Positions 1-5,722 are shown, counted from the first letter of the stretch. The stretch is DNA of 5,722 nt from Bacillota bacterium (GCA_017515765.1 JAFWFF010000203.1:1-5722); one strand, 5' to 3'. Translations and numbers: made by a program. Notes: a model not told the origin generated them from the sequence alone.

Positions 1-1517
1 ACGTAGTCATTCCTGATTTCACATTCCTCATAAAGAACGCACCCAAGATCGAAGGCCTCATAGTTACCCACGGTCACGAGGATCATATCGGAGCTGTACC
101 TTATCTCCTTAAGAAGATAAACGTTCCCGTTTACGGGACCCGCATCACACTCGGGCTTATCGAGAACAAGCTGAAAGAACACGGGATCGCCGGAGATCTA
201 AGGGCGATCGCCGCGGGAGATAAGCTCAGGATCGGTCCTTTTGACATAGACGTCATACACACCACTCATTCGGTGGCCGACGCTCTTTGCTTCTACATCA
301 GGACCCCGGGCGCGACGCTGTTCCACTCAGGAGACTTCAAAGTAGACTACACACCGATAGACGGGGACCCCATAGATCTCGCGAAAATAGCCGAAGTCGG
401 GGCTTCCGGAGTCGATGTGATGCTCTGCGACAGCACCAATGCCACGAGGCCGGGATTCACCAGGTCCGAACGGTTTGTCGGAGAGACGCTGGACAGGATC
501 TTCCCGAACGCAAAGGGAAGGATCATCATAGCCACTTTCTCTTCAAACGTGCACCGGGTACAGACGATAATCGACCTGACGAAGAAATACGGCAGGAAGT
601 TCTCGGTCTCCGGACGCAGCATGGAGAAGGTTGTCGCCATAGCCCAGGAACTCCGATATCTCAAGGTTCCCAGAGGGCTCTTTGTTCCGCTTGATAAGAG
701 CGGCGGCATAGAGGATGACAAGATAGTCATCATAACCACCGGAAGCCAGGGAGAACCGATGTCCGCGCTTGCCAGGATGGCGGGCAGCGAGCATAAGGAC
801 GTCAAACTGAAGAAAGGCGACACGGTCATCCTCTCGTCTACCCCGGTACCGGGAAACGAGAAGAGCGTGTCCAACGTGGTCAACAAGCTCTACGACAAAG
901 GCGTGGACGTGATCTACAACGAGATCCTCGACATACATGTCTCGGGCCACGCATGCCAGGAGGAACTGAAGCTTATCCATTCGCTGATAAGACCGAAGTT
1001 CTTCATGCCGGTCCACGGCGAGTCCAGGCACCTTGCGGAGCACGGAAAGCTCGCGGAATCGCTGGGAATGCCGAAGGGGAACATATTCCAGCTCAGGAAC
1101 GGCGACATGCTCTCGGTAACTCACGAAGAAGCCTCAGTCATGAGGCATGTGGCGAGCGCCGACGACATAATGGTCGACGGCCTGGGAGTAGGGGACGTCG
1201 GCAGCATCGTGCTGAACGACAGGAAGATCCTTTCGACGGGCGGACTGATGCTGGTGGTGTTCGTGATGGATCCGACGACCGGGCAGATAATATCCGGCCC
1301 CGAGATCACGACCAAAGGCTTTGTTCTCGCGACCGAGAATGAGAATCTCATCAAAAAGGCTGAAGAGGCCGCTCTTGAAGCCGTGCGTTCCCGTACATCG
1401 GGCGGGGAATGCGACGTCCAGGAAATCAAAAACGGTGTGAGATCTGCCCTCAGGAAGTTCGTCATGAGGGAGACGCACCGCACCCCGATGATAATACCGG
1501 TCATCATGGAAGTATAA
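1..1517 (+). CDS. rnj: Ribonuclease J (5'-partial), metallo-beta-lactamase/beta-CASP RNase
   Basis: RNase J is a cytoplasmic zinc-dependent 5'-3' exonuclease and endonuclease used for mRNA turnover and rRNA maturation in Firmicutes. The reading frame is open from base 3, well before the first in-window GTG at 273, so the gene enters from the left. 504 codons are present; by analogy with Bacillus RNase J1 (first motif His at 74, here at window codon 23) about 50 residues are missing, giving the usual ~555. Seen: metal motif HGHEDH (69–86), a further His in THS (267–269), HSGD with its metal Asp (333–335), CDSTNA, the beta-CASP TTGSQGEP block (735–758), HVSGHA (936–953) and PVHGE (1008–1022). 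The C-terminal domain ends in the family-typical TPMIIPVIMEV. All catalytic residues visible here are intact. One mild variation is HSVADA where HSIP[DE] is usual. A DUF975 gene follows after 20 nt. Identification is secure; whether it is the J1 or J2 type cannot be told. Confidence 0.97.
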   Translation, partial: VVIPDFTFLIKNAPKIEGLIVTHGHEDHIGAVPYLLKKINVPVYGTRITLGLIENKLKEHGIAGDLRAIAAGDKLRIGPFDIDVIHTTHSVADALCFYIRTPGATLFHSGDFKVDYTPIDGDPIDLAKIAEVGASGVDVMLCDSTNATRPGFTRSERFVGETLDRIFPNAKGRIIIATFSSNVHRVQTIIDLTKKYGRKFSVSGRSMEKVVAIAQELRYLKVPRGLFVPLDKSGGIEDDKIVIITTGSQGEPMSALARMAGSEHKDVKLKKGDTVILSSTPVPGNEKSVSNVVNKLYDKGVDVIYNEILDIHVSGHACQEELKLIHSLIRPKFFMPVHGESRHLAEHGKLAESLGMPKGNIFQLRNGDMLSVTHEEASVMRHVASADDIMVDGLGVGDVGSIVLNDRKILSTGGLMLVVFVMDPTTGQIISGPEITTKGFVLATENENLIKKAEEAALEAVRSRTSGGECDVQEIKNGVRSALRKFVMRETHRTPMIIPVIMEV

Positions 1518-1537
1518 GCGCAGCGAGGGAACAAGAG

Positions 1538-2344
1538 ATGACTCAGAACATTATAGTAACGGAAACGCCGAGCGAACTCAGAAGGCTGGCGAGGGCAGTA
1601 CTCAGGGGAAACTGGAAGAAGCTGTTTGTCGGCATGCTGATATACAGCATATTTGCGGTCCTTATCCCAAACCTGGTGTCGGTCACCGTAAAGTCGCTGT
1701 CATATACCGTCTATCTGGAAGGGTATGACATGAACTACGACTTCCCGGCATTCCTGTACATCTACCAGCTGGTGATGATCGGGATCCTCCAGTTCGGCGT
1801 GTATTCGTTCATACTGCACTACCTGAGGACCAGAGAGGTGCGCTACGACAGGCTGTTCGCGGGGTTTGAGAGATTCGCTCCCGTATTCCTCGTGTCCTTA
1901 CTGGTCAGCGTCCTGGTCGGGCTGTGGAGCCTTTTATTCATAATCCCGGGCTTCGTGGCGATGTTCAGGTATTTCATGGCGCTCTACATACTTCACGACG
2001 ACCCGCAGGTCGGTGTGCTCGGCGCTTTGAGAGCATCAAAGTGGATGACGAACGGCAATAAGGCCAAGATCTTCCTCACGATCCTTTCATTTATAGGATG
2101 GAGGATCCTGGCTTCTTTCCCGACTGTGATACTTGACAGCATGATCCTTAGAGGCGGTCTTGCGGAAGTTCCCGATACCGCTCTGGTGATCATCGAGTTC
2201 GCGCTATCGCTCCCGGCGTATTTCCTGATGGTCTATTCGGAGACCACCATGGGGCTTATGTACGAGATAATGTCGGGCAGATTAAGAAAAACACCGCCCG
2301 CGGGCAATGGATTCATGCCTCAAGGCGGCGGATCAGTTCTGTGA
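1538..2344 (+). CDS. DUF975 family integral membrane protein
   Basis: A 268-residue polytopic membrane protein of unknown function. The ATG at 1538 is preceded by GAGGGA (1525–1530) at 7-nt spacing; the frame is open further upstream, but only inside the RNase J gene. Residues 1–27 form a charged amphipathic start (TPSELRRLARAVLRGNWKK) that resembles the usual DUF975 opening of a basic helix ending in GNWWK-like residues. Hydrophobic segments lie at about 29–51, 71–95, 114–137, 138–153, 176–200 and 212–233, so about six helices. The central block IIPGFVAMFRYFMALYIL, then HDDP, ALRASKWM and LSFIGW is the DUF975 signature as I know it. The short tail is Gly/Pro-rich and not hydrophobic. It sits 20 nt after RNase J and is probably in its operon. 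The last 32 bp overlap the 3' end of the convergent rluA. The family assignment rests on pattern recognition; no biochemical role can be inferred. Confidence 0.88.
   Translation: MTQNIIVTETPSELRRLARAVLRGNWKKLFVGMLIYSIFAVLIPNLVSVTVKSLSYTVYLEGYDMNYDFPAFLYIYQLVMIGILQFGVYSFILHYLRTREVRYDRLFAGFERFAPVFLVSLLVSVLVGLWSLLFIIPGFVAMFRYFMALYILHDDPQVGVLGALRASKWMTNGNKAKIFLTILSFIGWRILASFPTVILDSMILRGGLAEVPDTALVIIEFALSLPAYFLMVYSETTMGLMYEIMSGRLRKTPPAGNGFMPQGGGSVL
2282..2309 (-). terminator. Rho-independent terminator of the nadK–rluA transcript, inside the DUF975 coding region
   Basis: Read on the minus strand, CATTGCC (2309–2303), loop CGCG (2302–2299) and GGCGGTG (2298–2292) form a 7-bp stem with two G·U pairs. 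It is followed directly by TTTTTCTT (2291–2284). The stem starts 3 nt after the rluA stop codon. The form and position fit an intrinsic terminator. The hairpin was folded by eye, without an energy calculation. Confidence 0.6.
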
Positions 2345-3253
2345 TGTCATTCGGAAGGGGCGACTCCACTGTGAGCCGCTCTTTTGTTATGGGATGGACG
2401 CAGGAGAATGAATACGCGTGCAGGGCCTGCCGGCCGAATACCGACGTGTCGCCGCCGTAGAGAGGGTCGCCGAGCAGGGGATGGCCGATGTGCGAGAGGT
2501 GGACCCTTATCTGATGGGTACTGCCCGTGAGAAGCCGTATTTCGAGTAAAGAGGCCCCTTCGGCGGCAAAAGTATGAATACCCGTTTCTGCCCCGAAATC
2601 GCCTGAAACGGGCTGAAAACGCCTCAGAACGCGCACCTCTGTGACGGAGGGGTATCCGTCCTCTTTGACGGTGCGGGATTTGCTCCCGGGGAAGGGAGAA
2701 CCTATGGGCGCGTCGATCGTAAATTCATCGCCGGGGACGATGCCTGAGCAGACGGCATAGTATTTCTTGCAGGTCTCGCCGCAGGACATCTGGCGGTTCA
2801 GATCTGCCTGGGCGTGCGAGTTTTTGGCAACCAGAAGAACGCCGCTGGTATCCATGTCCAGGCGGTTCACGAAGCGGATCTTGAACGTGTCGTTCCTTTC
2901 GATAAGGAGTTTCATCAGCCCGTTGGCTATGGTGCCGTCCGGATGACCTTTGGTCGGGTGTACGGTGACCCCGGGCTGCTTGTCGATGAACATCAGATCG
3001 TCGTCCTCGTAAAGGATCGAGACCGGAATGTCCTGTGGATCAAAATGGCTGTCCTCATCGGGCAGCAGCACTTCGACCAACTGGCCGGCGGATGCCGTAT
3101 GCCAGCCGGGAACGGCGGCTCCGTCGACTCTCAGAAGATCCTGGTATTTTACTTTGGTCATGAAGCGGGAAGAGAAACGGAACTTTTGCTTTACGAGCTT
3201 TTGAGCTGCAGGCCTTCCTCTTCGGGGCTGACGGTGAACGAGAATCTTTCCAC
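2313..3253 (-). CDS. RluA-family pseudouridine synthase with a frameshift near its 5' end
   Basis: RluA/RluD-type enzymes isomerise specific uridines in structured RNA, mostly 23S rRNA. The intact frame from ATG 3161 gives 282 residues: part of an S4-like domain, then the catalytic domain with FVNRLDMDTSG (catalytic Asp102 in this numbering), LLTGSTHQIRVHLSHIGHPLLGDPLYGG, and a C-terminal end SPLPNDITELI. ATG 3161 has no ribosome binding site and falls in the middle of the S4 domain. A better start is GTG 3253, with GGAGAG 6 nt upstream; it encodes VERFSFTVSPEEEGLQLK, the expected family N-terminus, then hits TAA at 3193–3191. The continuation VKQKFRFSSRF is in the frame of ATG 3161, one base back. 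Adding one base near 3203–3191 would restore a 313-residue protein of normal length. This is either a sequencing or assembly error, a recent mutation, or (less likely) −1 slippage at CAAAAG. It follows nadK, as ppnK–rluD does in Bacillus. Confidence 0.93.
2358..2390 (+). terminator. Possible terminator of the RNase J–DUF975 transcript, inside rluA
   Basis: GGGCGACTC (2358–2366) and GAGCCGCTC (2373–2381) can pair around the loop CACTGT, with one A·C mismatch and one G·U pair. TTTTGTTAT follows (2382–2390). It begins 13 nt after the DUF975 stop codon. The mismatch makes it weaker than its partner on the opposite strand. Folded by eye. Confidence 0.42.
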
Positions 3254-3259
3254 TTATGG

Positions 3260-3265
3260 CTCTCC
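3260..3265 (-). promoter_or_regulatory. Ribosome binding site deciding the GTG start of rluA
   Basis: On the minus strand GGAGAG lies 6 nt before GTG 3253. The alternative ATG at 3161 has only pyrimidine-rich sequence upstream. This supports the GTG as the original start and the frame break as a lesion rather than a mis-called start. Confidence 0.65.
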
Positions 3266-3285
3266 GTTAAACGATCTGGCAGCGA

Positions 3286-4089
3286 TCAAAGGAATTTGCT
3301 CTTTACTTTGCTCCAGAAATCGTAGGACTCGAAGCGGAGCAGGTTGATGACCTTTTCGGAAAGGCGCACGTCCACGCTCTCGAGCTCGTCGTAGAGATAC
3401 TCGAACCCGTCGACGGATATCCTTATCTTGCCTTTGCTGCCTTTGCCGTCGGGATGGATGCCTATGGAAAGGTCGGGAGGAAGGACGATGCTGGACGTGA
3501 AGGAGCGGTATGCCGTGGTGTTCATGGGAGCCATCGGGGTGACCTGCAGGAGCCTTAACCTGGGGTCGACTATGCTTCCTCCGAGAGAGTAGTTGTACGC
3601 AGTACTTCCGGCAGGCGTCGCGATCAGGACTCCGTCGCCGCTGAAGCGCTCGATGAAGCTTCCGCCGATCGAGATGTTGAGATGGACGGAATGCGTAGAC
3701 GCGCTGCAGATTATCACCTCGTTGAGGCCGACATACTCGTCTGTGCGGCCTCCGGAAGTGACCAGGGCCTGGACGGTATGCATCGGCTGCAGGGAATACT
3801 TCTCTTCGCGGTAGTTGGTTATGAAGTCATCGAGCATGTCGGGCATCATCTCCTGGAAGAATCCGAGATGGCCTGTGTTGATGCCGATGAAGGGGACTTC
3901 GGGAAAATCAAAGTGGTGGATGGCCTCGAGGAAAGTGCCGCCCCCGCCGATGCAGACTATGAGGTCGACATCGTCGGTAAGGGATGGAGAGATGGTGATA
4001 CCCGCGCTTCGGAGGGTGGGTATCAGGGCTTCGGAGGTGCGCAGCGAGGCTTCGGTGTCGCTGCAGTATATGAGCATATTATCTTTCAT
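3286..4089 (-). CDS. nadK: NAD kinase with altered GGDG motif
   Basis: NAD kinase phosphorylates the 2'-OH of the adenosine ribose of NAD to make NADP in the cytosol. The protein is 267 residues. ATG 4089 is chosen because GGAGG (4098–4094) precedes it by 4 nt; the frame runs on upstream only as antisense to murI. Seen in order: the nucleotide-binding loop CIGGGGTFL (46–54), IGINTGHLGFFQEM (68–81), GLNEVIICS (121–129), FSGDGVLIATPAGSTAY (149–165), GGSIVDPRLRLLQVTPM (170–186), and RISVDG (223–228). Length and motif order are normal for the family. The oddity is residue 50: the family's near-invariant, catalytically important Asp of GGDG is Gly here (codon GGC, 3942–3940), a single A-to-G change from GAC. 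A homologue in a clade where this is natural, a dead enzyme, or a base error are all possible. An rluA-family gene follows after 32 nt; murI is divergent. Confidence 0.95.
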   Translation of the reverse strand: MKDNMLIYCSDTEASLRTSEALIPTLRSAGITISPSLTDDVDLIVCIGGGGTFLEAIHHFDFPEVPFIGINTGHLGFFQEMMPDMLDDFITNYREEKYSLQPMHTVQALVTSGGRTDEYVGLNEVIICSASTHSVHLNISIGGSFIERFSGDGVLIATPAGSTAYNYSLGGSIVDPRLRLLQVTPMAPMNTTAYRSFTSSIVLPPDLSIGIHPDGKGSKGKIRISVDGFEYLYDELESVDVRLSEKVINLLRFESYDFWSKVKSKFL

Positions 4090-4113
4090 CTTTCCTCCAA
4101 CATGTAGTATAAT
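4085..4113 (+). promoter_or_regulatory. Candidate murI promoter
   Basis: A perfect TATAAT lies at 4108–4113, with a weak −35-like TTCATC at 4085–4090 and a 17-bp spacer. Transcription would start near 4120, leaving a leader of about 39 nt before the murI ATG. The −35 match is poor and overlaps the nadK start codon, so the call rests mostly on the −10. Confidence 0.45.
4094..4098 (-). promoter_or_regulatory. Ribosome binding site of nadK
   Basis: GGAGG on the minus strand, 4 nt before ATG 4089. The spacing is short but the match is perfect. The next in-frame ATG (residue 5) would sit 16 nt away, so 4089 is preferred. Confidence 0.75.
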
Positions 4114-4133
4114 GACTTTCAGACAGAGTATAA
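4106..4133 (+). repeat. AGTATAA direct repeat, 21 bp apart
   Basis: AGTATAA occurs at 4106–4112 and again at 4127–4133 in the nadK–murI intergenic region, 21 bp start to start (two helical turns). The copies overlap the putative −10 elements of both strands. They may be nothing more than −10-like AT-rich sequence, or they could be half-sites for a regulator. Confidence 0.4.
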
Positions 4134-4155
4134 CACAATTCAAGAGGTTTTCGAA
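4127..4155 (-). promoter_or_regulatory. Candidate nadK–rluA promoter
   Basis: On the minus strand TATACT (4132–4127) is a 5/6 match to a −10 box. TTCGAA (4155–4150) is a weak −35 at 17-bp spacing. The start point would be near 4120, about 31 nt before the nadK ATG. A second TATACT at 4111–4106 is too close to the ribosome binding site to serve. Low to moderate confidence. Confidence 0.35.
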
Positions 4156-4158
4156 CAA

Positions 4159-4971
4159 ATGGACAACAGACCCATTGGTTTTTTTGATTCGGGAATAGGC
4201 GGGCTCACCAGCATTCCCTACATAATGAGAGAGCTTCCGAACGAGCGGATCATATTCTACGGCGACACCGCCAGGACGCCTTACGGATCCAAGTCCGTGG
4301 GCACCATCCGAGACTTCGCGTTTCAGATCGCTGACTTTCTGGACTCCCAGAACGTTAAGATGATGGTAATCGCCTGCAATACCATCACGGCTTCGGCTCT
4401 TGACGCCCTCAGGGAGAGATACTCCAATATCCCGATAGTCGGATGCATCTCTCCGACGGCAAGAAAGGCGGCAAGGATATTCTCGCCGGAAGACCGCCCC
4501 GGCCTGATCGCGACCAAAGCCACAGTGCGCTCCGGAGCCTACGAGCAGAAGATCCGGGAGTACAACCCAAGGCTCAGGATCTGCTCCAAGGCCTGCCCGG
4601 CGCTGGTCCCTTTGATCGAGGAGGGGATAATAAAGAGCGAGATCATGGATCTCACGCTGAAGCATTATCTGGACGATTTCATTAAGGAGAATGACCTGAA
4701 CGGCCTGATACTCGGATGCACTCACTATCCTCTGGTCGCAGAGAACATCCGCAGGCTATATCCGGATCTGAAGATCCTCAGCTCCTCCAAAGAAGTCGCC
4801 ATGGCAGTTAAATACGAGCTTGAGAAAAATGATATGCTTGCGGGGGAACGCTCGGGAGAGAACACGTTCTTCGCAAGCGACCTGTCAGACAGCTTCGTCA
4901 ACATGATAGAACTGATCCTCGGGCAGGATAAGGAAGAACTGAACATAAAGTTCAAAAACTTCGAGATCTGA
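4159..4971 (+). CDS. murI: Glutamate racemase
   Basis: MurI interconverts L- and D-glutamate without a cofactor, supplying D-glutamate for the peptidoglycan stem peptide in the cytoplasm. The protein is 270 residues, the usual length. Seen: FFDSGIGGLT with catalytic-site Asp10/Ser11, FYGDTARTPYG (33–43), the first catalytic Cys in IACNT (Cys73), ACPALVPLIEEG (145–156), and the second catalytic Cys in LGCTHYPL (Cys187, His189). Both lobes are complete. ATG 4159 is preceded by AGAGG (4143–4147) at 11 nt, somewhat long. Departures from consensus are GCISP where GVIEPG-like residues are common, and LSSSKEVA where LIDSA-like is usual; neither removes a catalytic residue. It is transcribed away from nadK, and the acidic orphan follows after 25 nt. 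Identification is secure. Confidence 0.97.
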   Translation: MDNRPIGFFDSGIGGLTSIPYIMRELPNERIIFYGDTARTPYGSKSVGTIRDFAFQIADFLDSQNVKMMVIACNTITASALDALRERYSNIPIVGCISPTARKAARIFSPEDRPGLIATKATVRSGAYEQKIREYNPRLRICSKACPALVPLIEEGIIKSEIMDLTLKHYLDDFIKENDLNGLILGCTHYPLVAENIRRLYPDLKILSSSKEVAMAVKYELEKNDMLAGERSGENTFFASDLSDSFVNMIELILGQDKEELNIKFKNFEI

Positions 4972-4996
4972 AGCGATCGAAAGGATATTAAGCCGA

Positions 4997-5548
4997 ATGG
5001 ATAGATCGGACCTTCTTAACATGCTGGATCTGGAGAACGGATCCGAATTCACATATTTCGAGAATCTCGCGGACCTGCTCGAGACAGACGGAGAGCGTCC
5101 TCCCGAAGCTCTCGTTCCTCTTCTTGAAGAAGTCGATATGTCTGTCTTCTCCGAGCTTCTGGAGAACTATTTCGACGACCTCATGGACCATCTTCCGAAC
5201 AACGGTGTCGACATCTACAACATCCTCGAAGCAGAAAAGCGCACGCTTGTATCCCTTTCCGGAAACGTGCTGTCCGGTGAAGAGGATTCGCTGCGCAGGC
5301 TCTCGGATGAACTTGAGAGATTCCATACATGGTTCAGCCTTACGGAAAACTGTGTCTGCAGCAACGACGAGACCAACGAGAGCAGGATGATGCCGCTGCG
5401 CGACGCTCTTTCTCAGCACAGGCTCTCCGGGCTGGACGGGAGCAGCTGGAGCTTTGATTTTGACGAAGCGCTGGGCTATGAAGTGGAGGATTACATAGTA
5501 TCCTTTGAGGAGCTTGCGGAAAGCGGGCTCGAGTCAGAGGAGCGATAA
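4997..5548 (+). CDS. Acidic protein of unknown function
   Basis: I do not recognise this 183-residue protein. About a quarter of residues are Asp or Glu (roughly 46), against about 11 Arg/Lys, so it should carry a strong negative charge. It has no signal peptide or membrane segment and looks soluble and mostly helical, with amphipathic Leu/Glu-rich stretches at about 20–60 and 70–110. A Cys pair (CVC, 119–121) falls in a polar stretch, and an aromatic block WSFDFDE lies at 151–157. ATG 4997 has AAAGGA (4980–4985) 11 nt upstream. It starts 25 nt after murI, and its TAA shares a base with the ATG of the next gene, so it probably belongs to the murI transcript and is translationally coupled to the MBL-fold gene. 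The base composition and codon style match the neighbours and there is no competing long frame with a better ribosome binding site, so I take it as real. Function unknown. Confidence 0.85.
   Translation: MDRSDLLNMLDLENGSEFTYFENLADLLETDGERPPEALVPLLEEVDMSVFSELLENYFDDLMDHLPNNGVDIYNILEAEKRTLVSLSGNVLSGEEDSLRRLSDELERFHTWFSLTENCVCSNDETNESRMMPLRDALSQHRLSGLDGSSWSFDFDEALGYEVEDYIVSFEELAESGLESEER
5537..5542 (+). promoter_or_regulatory. Ribosome binding site inside the acidic gene, for the MBL-fold gene
   Basis: GAGGAG lies 5 nt before ATG 5548 and is embedded in the last codons of the acidic gene. With the TAATG stop/start overlap (5546–5550) it fixes the downstream start and points to coupled translation. 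Confidence 0.7.
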
Positions 5549-5722
5549 TGGATCCTTATAAAAACATCCCGACCATGTATGAAGAGTTCCCCGGATCCGG
5601 GCGCTTTGACTTTCCCGACGGGATCGTAAGGGCAACCTCCGGGAGGGGATGCGAGTGCTATATCATCGCCGGAGAACGGTTCACCGCGCTCTACGACTGC
5701 GGTATGGCTTACTGCCACGACG
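5548..5722 (+). CDS. Putative MBL-fold metallohydrolase (3'-partial)
   Basis: Only the first 58 codons are in the window. The pattern DGIVRATSGRGCECYIIAGE (24–43) then FTALYDCGMAYCHD (45–58) resembles the first strands of metallo-beta-lactamase-fold hydrolases, where a short beta-hairpin of the form 'xxYLIxGxxxxxLIDxG' comes ahead of the HxHxDH metal motif. The metal motif itself would lie beyond the window edge, so neither activity nor subfamily can be judged. Start at ATG 5548, with GAGGAG 5 nt upstream and overlapping the previous stop codon by one base. The fold call is inference from a short pattern; if wrong, this is simply an unidentified gene start. Confidence 0.68.
   Translation, partial: MDPYKNIPTMYEEFPGSGRFDFPDGIVRATSGRGCECYIIAGERFTALYDCGMAYCHD

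Noticed and set aside
543..1124. Long minus-strand frame (193 codons) opposite RNase J
   Set aside because: Shadow of a strongly conserved gene; no ribosome binding site and no recognisable domain.
1409..1537. Upstream start for the DUF975 gene, adding 43 residues
   Set aside because: The extension lies inside the RNase J coding sequence in another frame, is not hydrophobic or family-like, and ATG 1538 has its own ribosome binding site.
2296..2305. Perfect 10-bp palindrome GCCCGCGGGC as an operator
   Set aside because: It is better explained as the core of the minus-strand terminator hairpin, with flanking pairs and a T-run.
3197..3203. Programmed −1 frameshifting at CTCAAAAGC in rluA
   Set aside because: The site does not fit the X XXY YYZ slippery pattern, no clear downstream hairpin was seen, and the family is not known to use recoding; an indel is simpler.
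2814..3347. Plus-strand frame of 177 codons opposite rluA
   Set aside because: It is antisense to the conserved pseudouridine synthase domain and the nadK 3' end; the translation resembles no family I know.
3682..4107. Plus-strand frame of 141 codons opposite nadK
   Set aside because: Antisense shadow of conserved NAD kinase motifs.
4090..4725. In-frame upstream extension of nadK to a 479-residue minus-strand frame
   Set aside because: The extra part is antisense to murI, shows no family similarity, and a perfect GGAGG marks ATG 4089 as the start.
5491..5718. Minus-strand frame of 75 codons at the right edge
   Set aside because: Antisense to the coupled acidic and MBL-fold genes, which have better start signals.
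1..5722. tRNA, rRNA, CRISPR array, insertion sequence, riboswitch or attachment site
   Set aside because: No repeats of the needed kind, no transposase or integrase motifs, and almost no non-coding space; the longest intergenic gap is 69 bp.

Overview
The window reads as chromosomal core-gene DNA from a Gram-positive bacterium, most likely an anaerobic member of the Clostridia (Bacillota). The evidence is the set of genes: RNase J, a DUF975 membrane protein, a nadK–rluA pair (the same neighbours as ppnK–rluD in Bacillus), murI, and good GGAGG-type ribosome binding sites. AGG and ATA codons are frequent and base composition looks even throughout. I see no sign of a mobile element, CRISPR array, tRNA or rRNA. 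The species cannot be named from the sequence alone.

Layout. (1) 1–2344, plus strand: the 3' nine-tenths of an RNase J gene, followed 20 nt later by a six-helix DUF975 membrane protein; the two are probably co-transcribed. (2) 4089–2313, minus strand: NAD kinase followed by an RluA-family 23S-type pseudouridine synthase. The 3' end of rluA overlaps the 3' end of the DUF975 gene by 32 bp, and each strand has a hairpin plus T-run that lies inside the other gene's coding sequence. (3) 4090–4158: a 69-bp divergent promoter region. (4) 4159 to the window end, plus strand: glutamate racemase (murI), an unrecognised very acidic 183-residue protein, and the first 58 codons of what looks like an MBL-fold metallohydrolase, with tight spacing (25 nt, then a TAATG stop/start overlap).

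Together these are housekeeping functions: mRNA decay and rRNA processing (RNase J), NADP supply (NadK), rRNA modification (RluA) and D-glutamate for peptidoglycan (MurI). I found no clear new system. The points that deserve checking are two apparent lesions in the nadK–rluA transcript (a single-base frameshift near the rluA start, and Gly in place of the usual Asp in the GGDG motif of NAD kinase), the interlocked terminators at the convergent junction, and the acidic orphan that appears translationally coupled to the MBL-fold gene.
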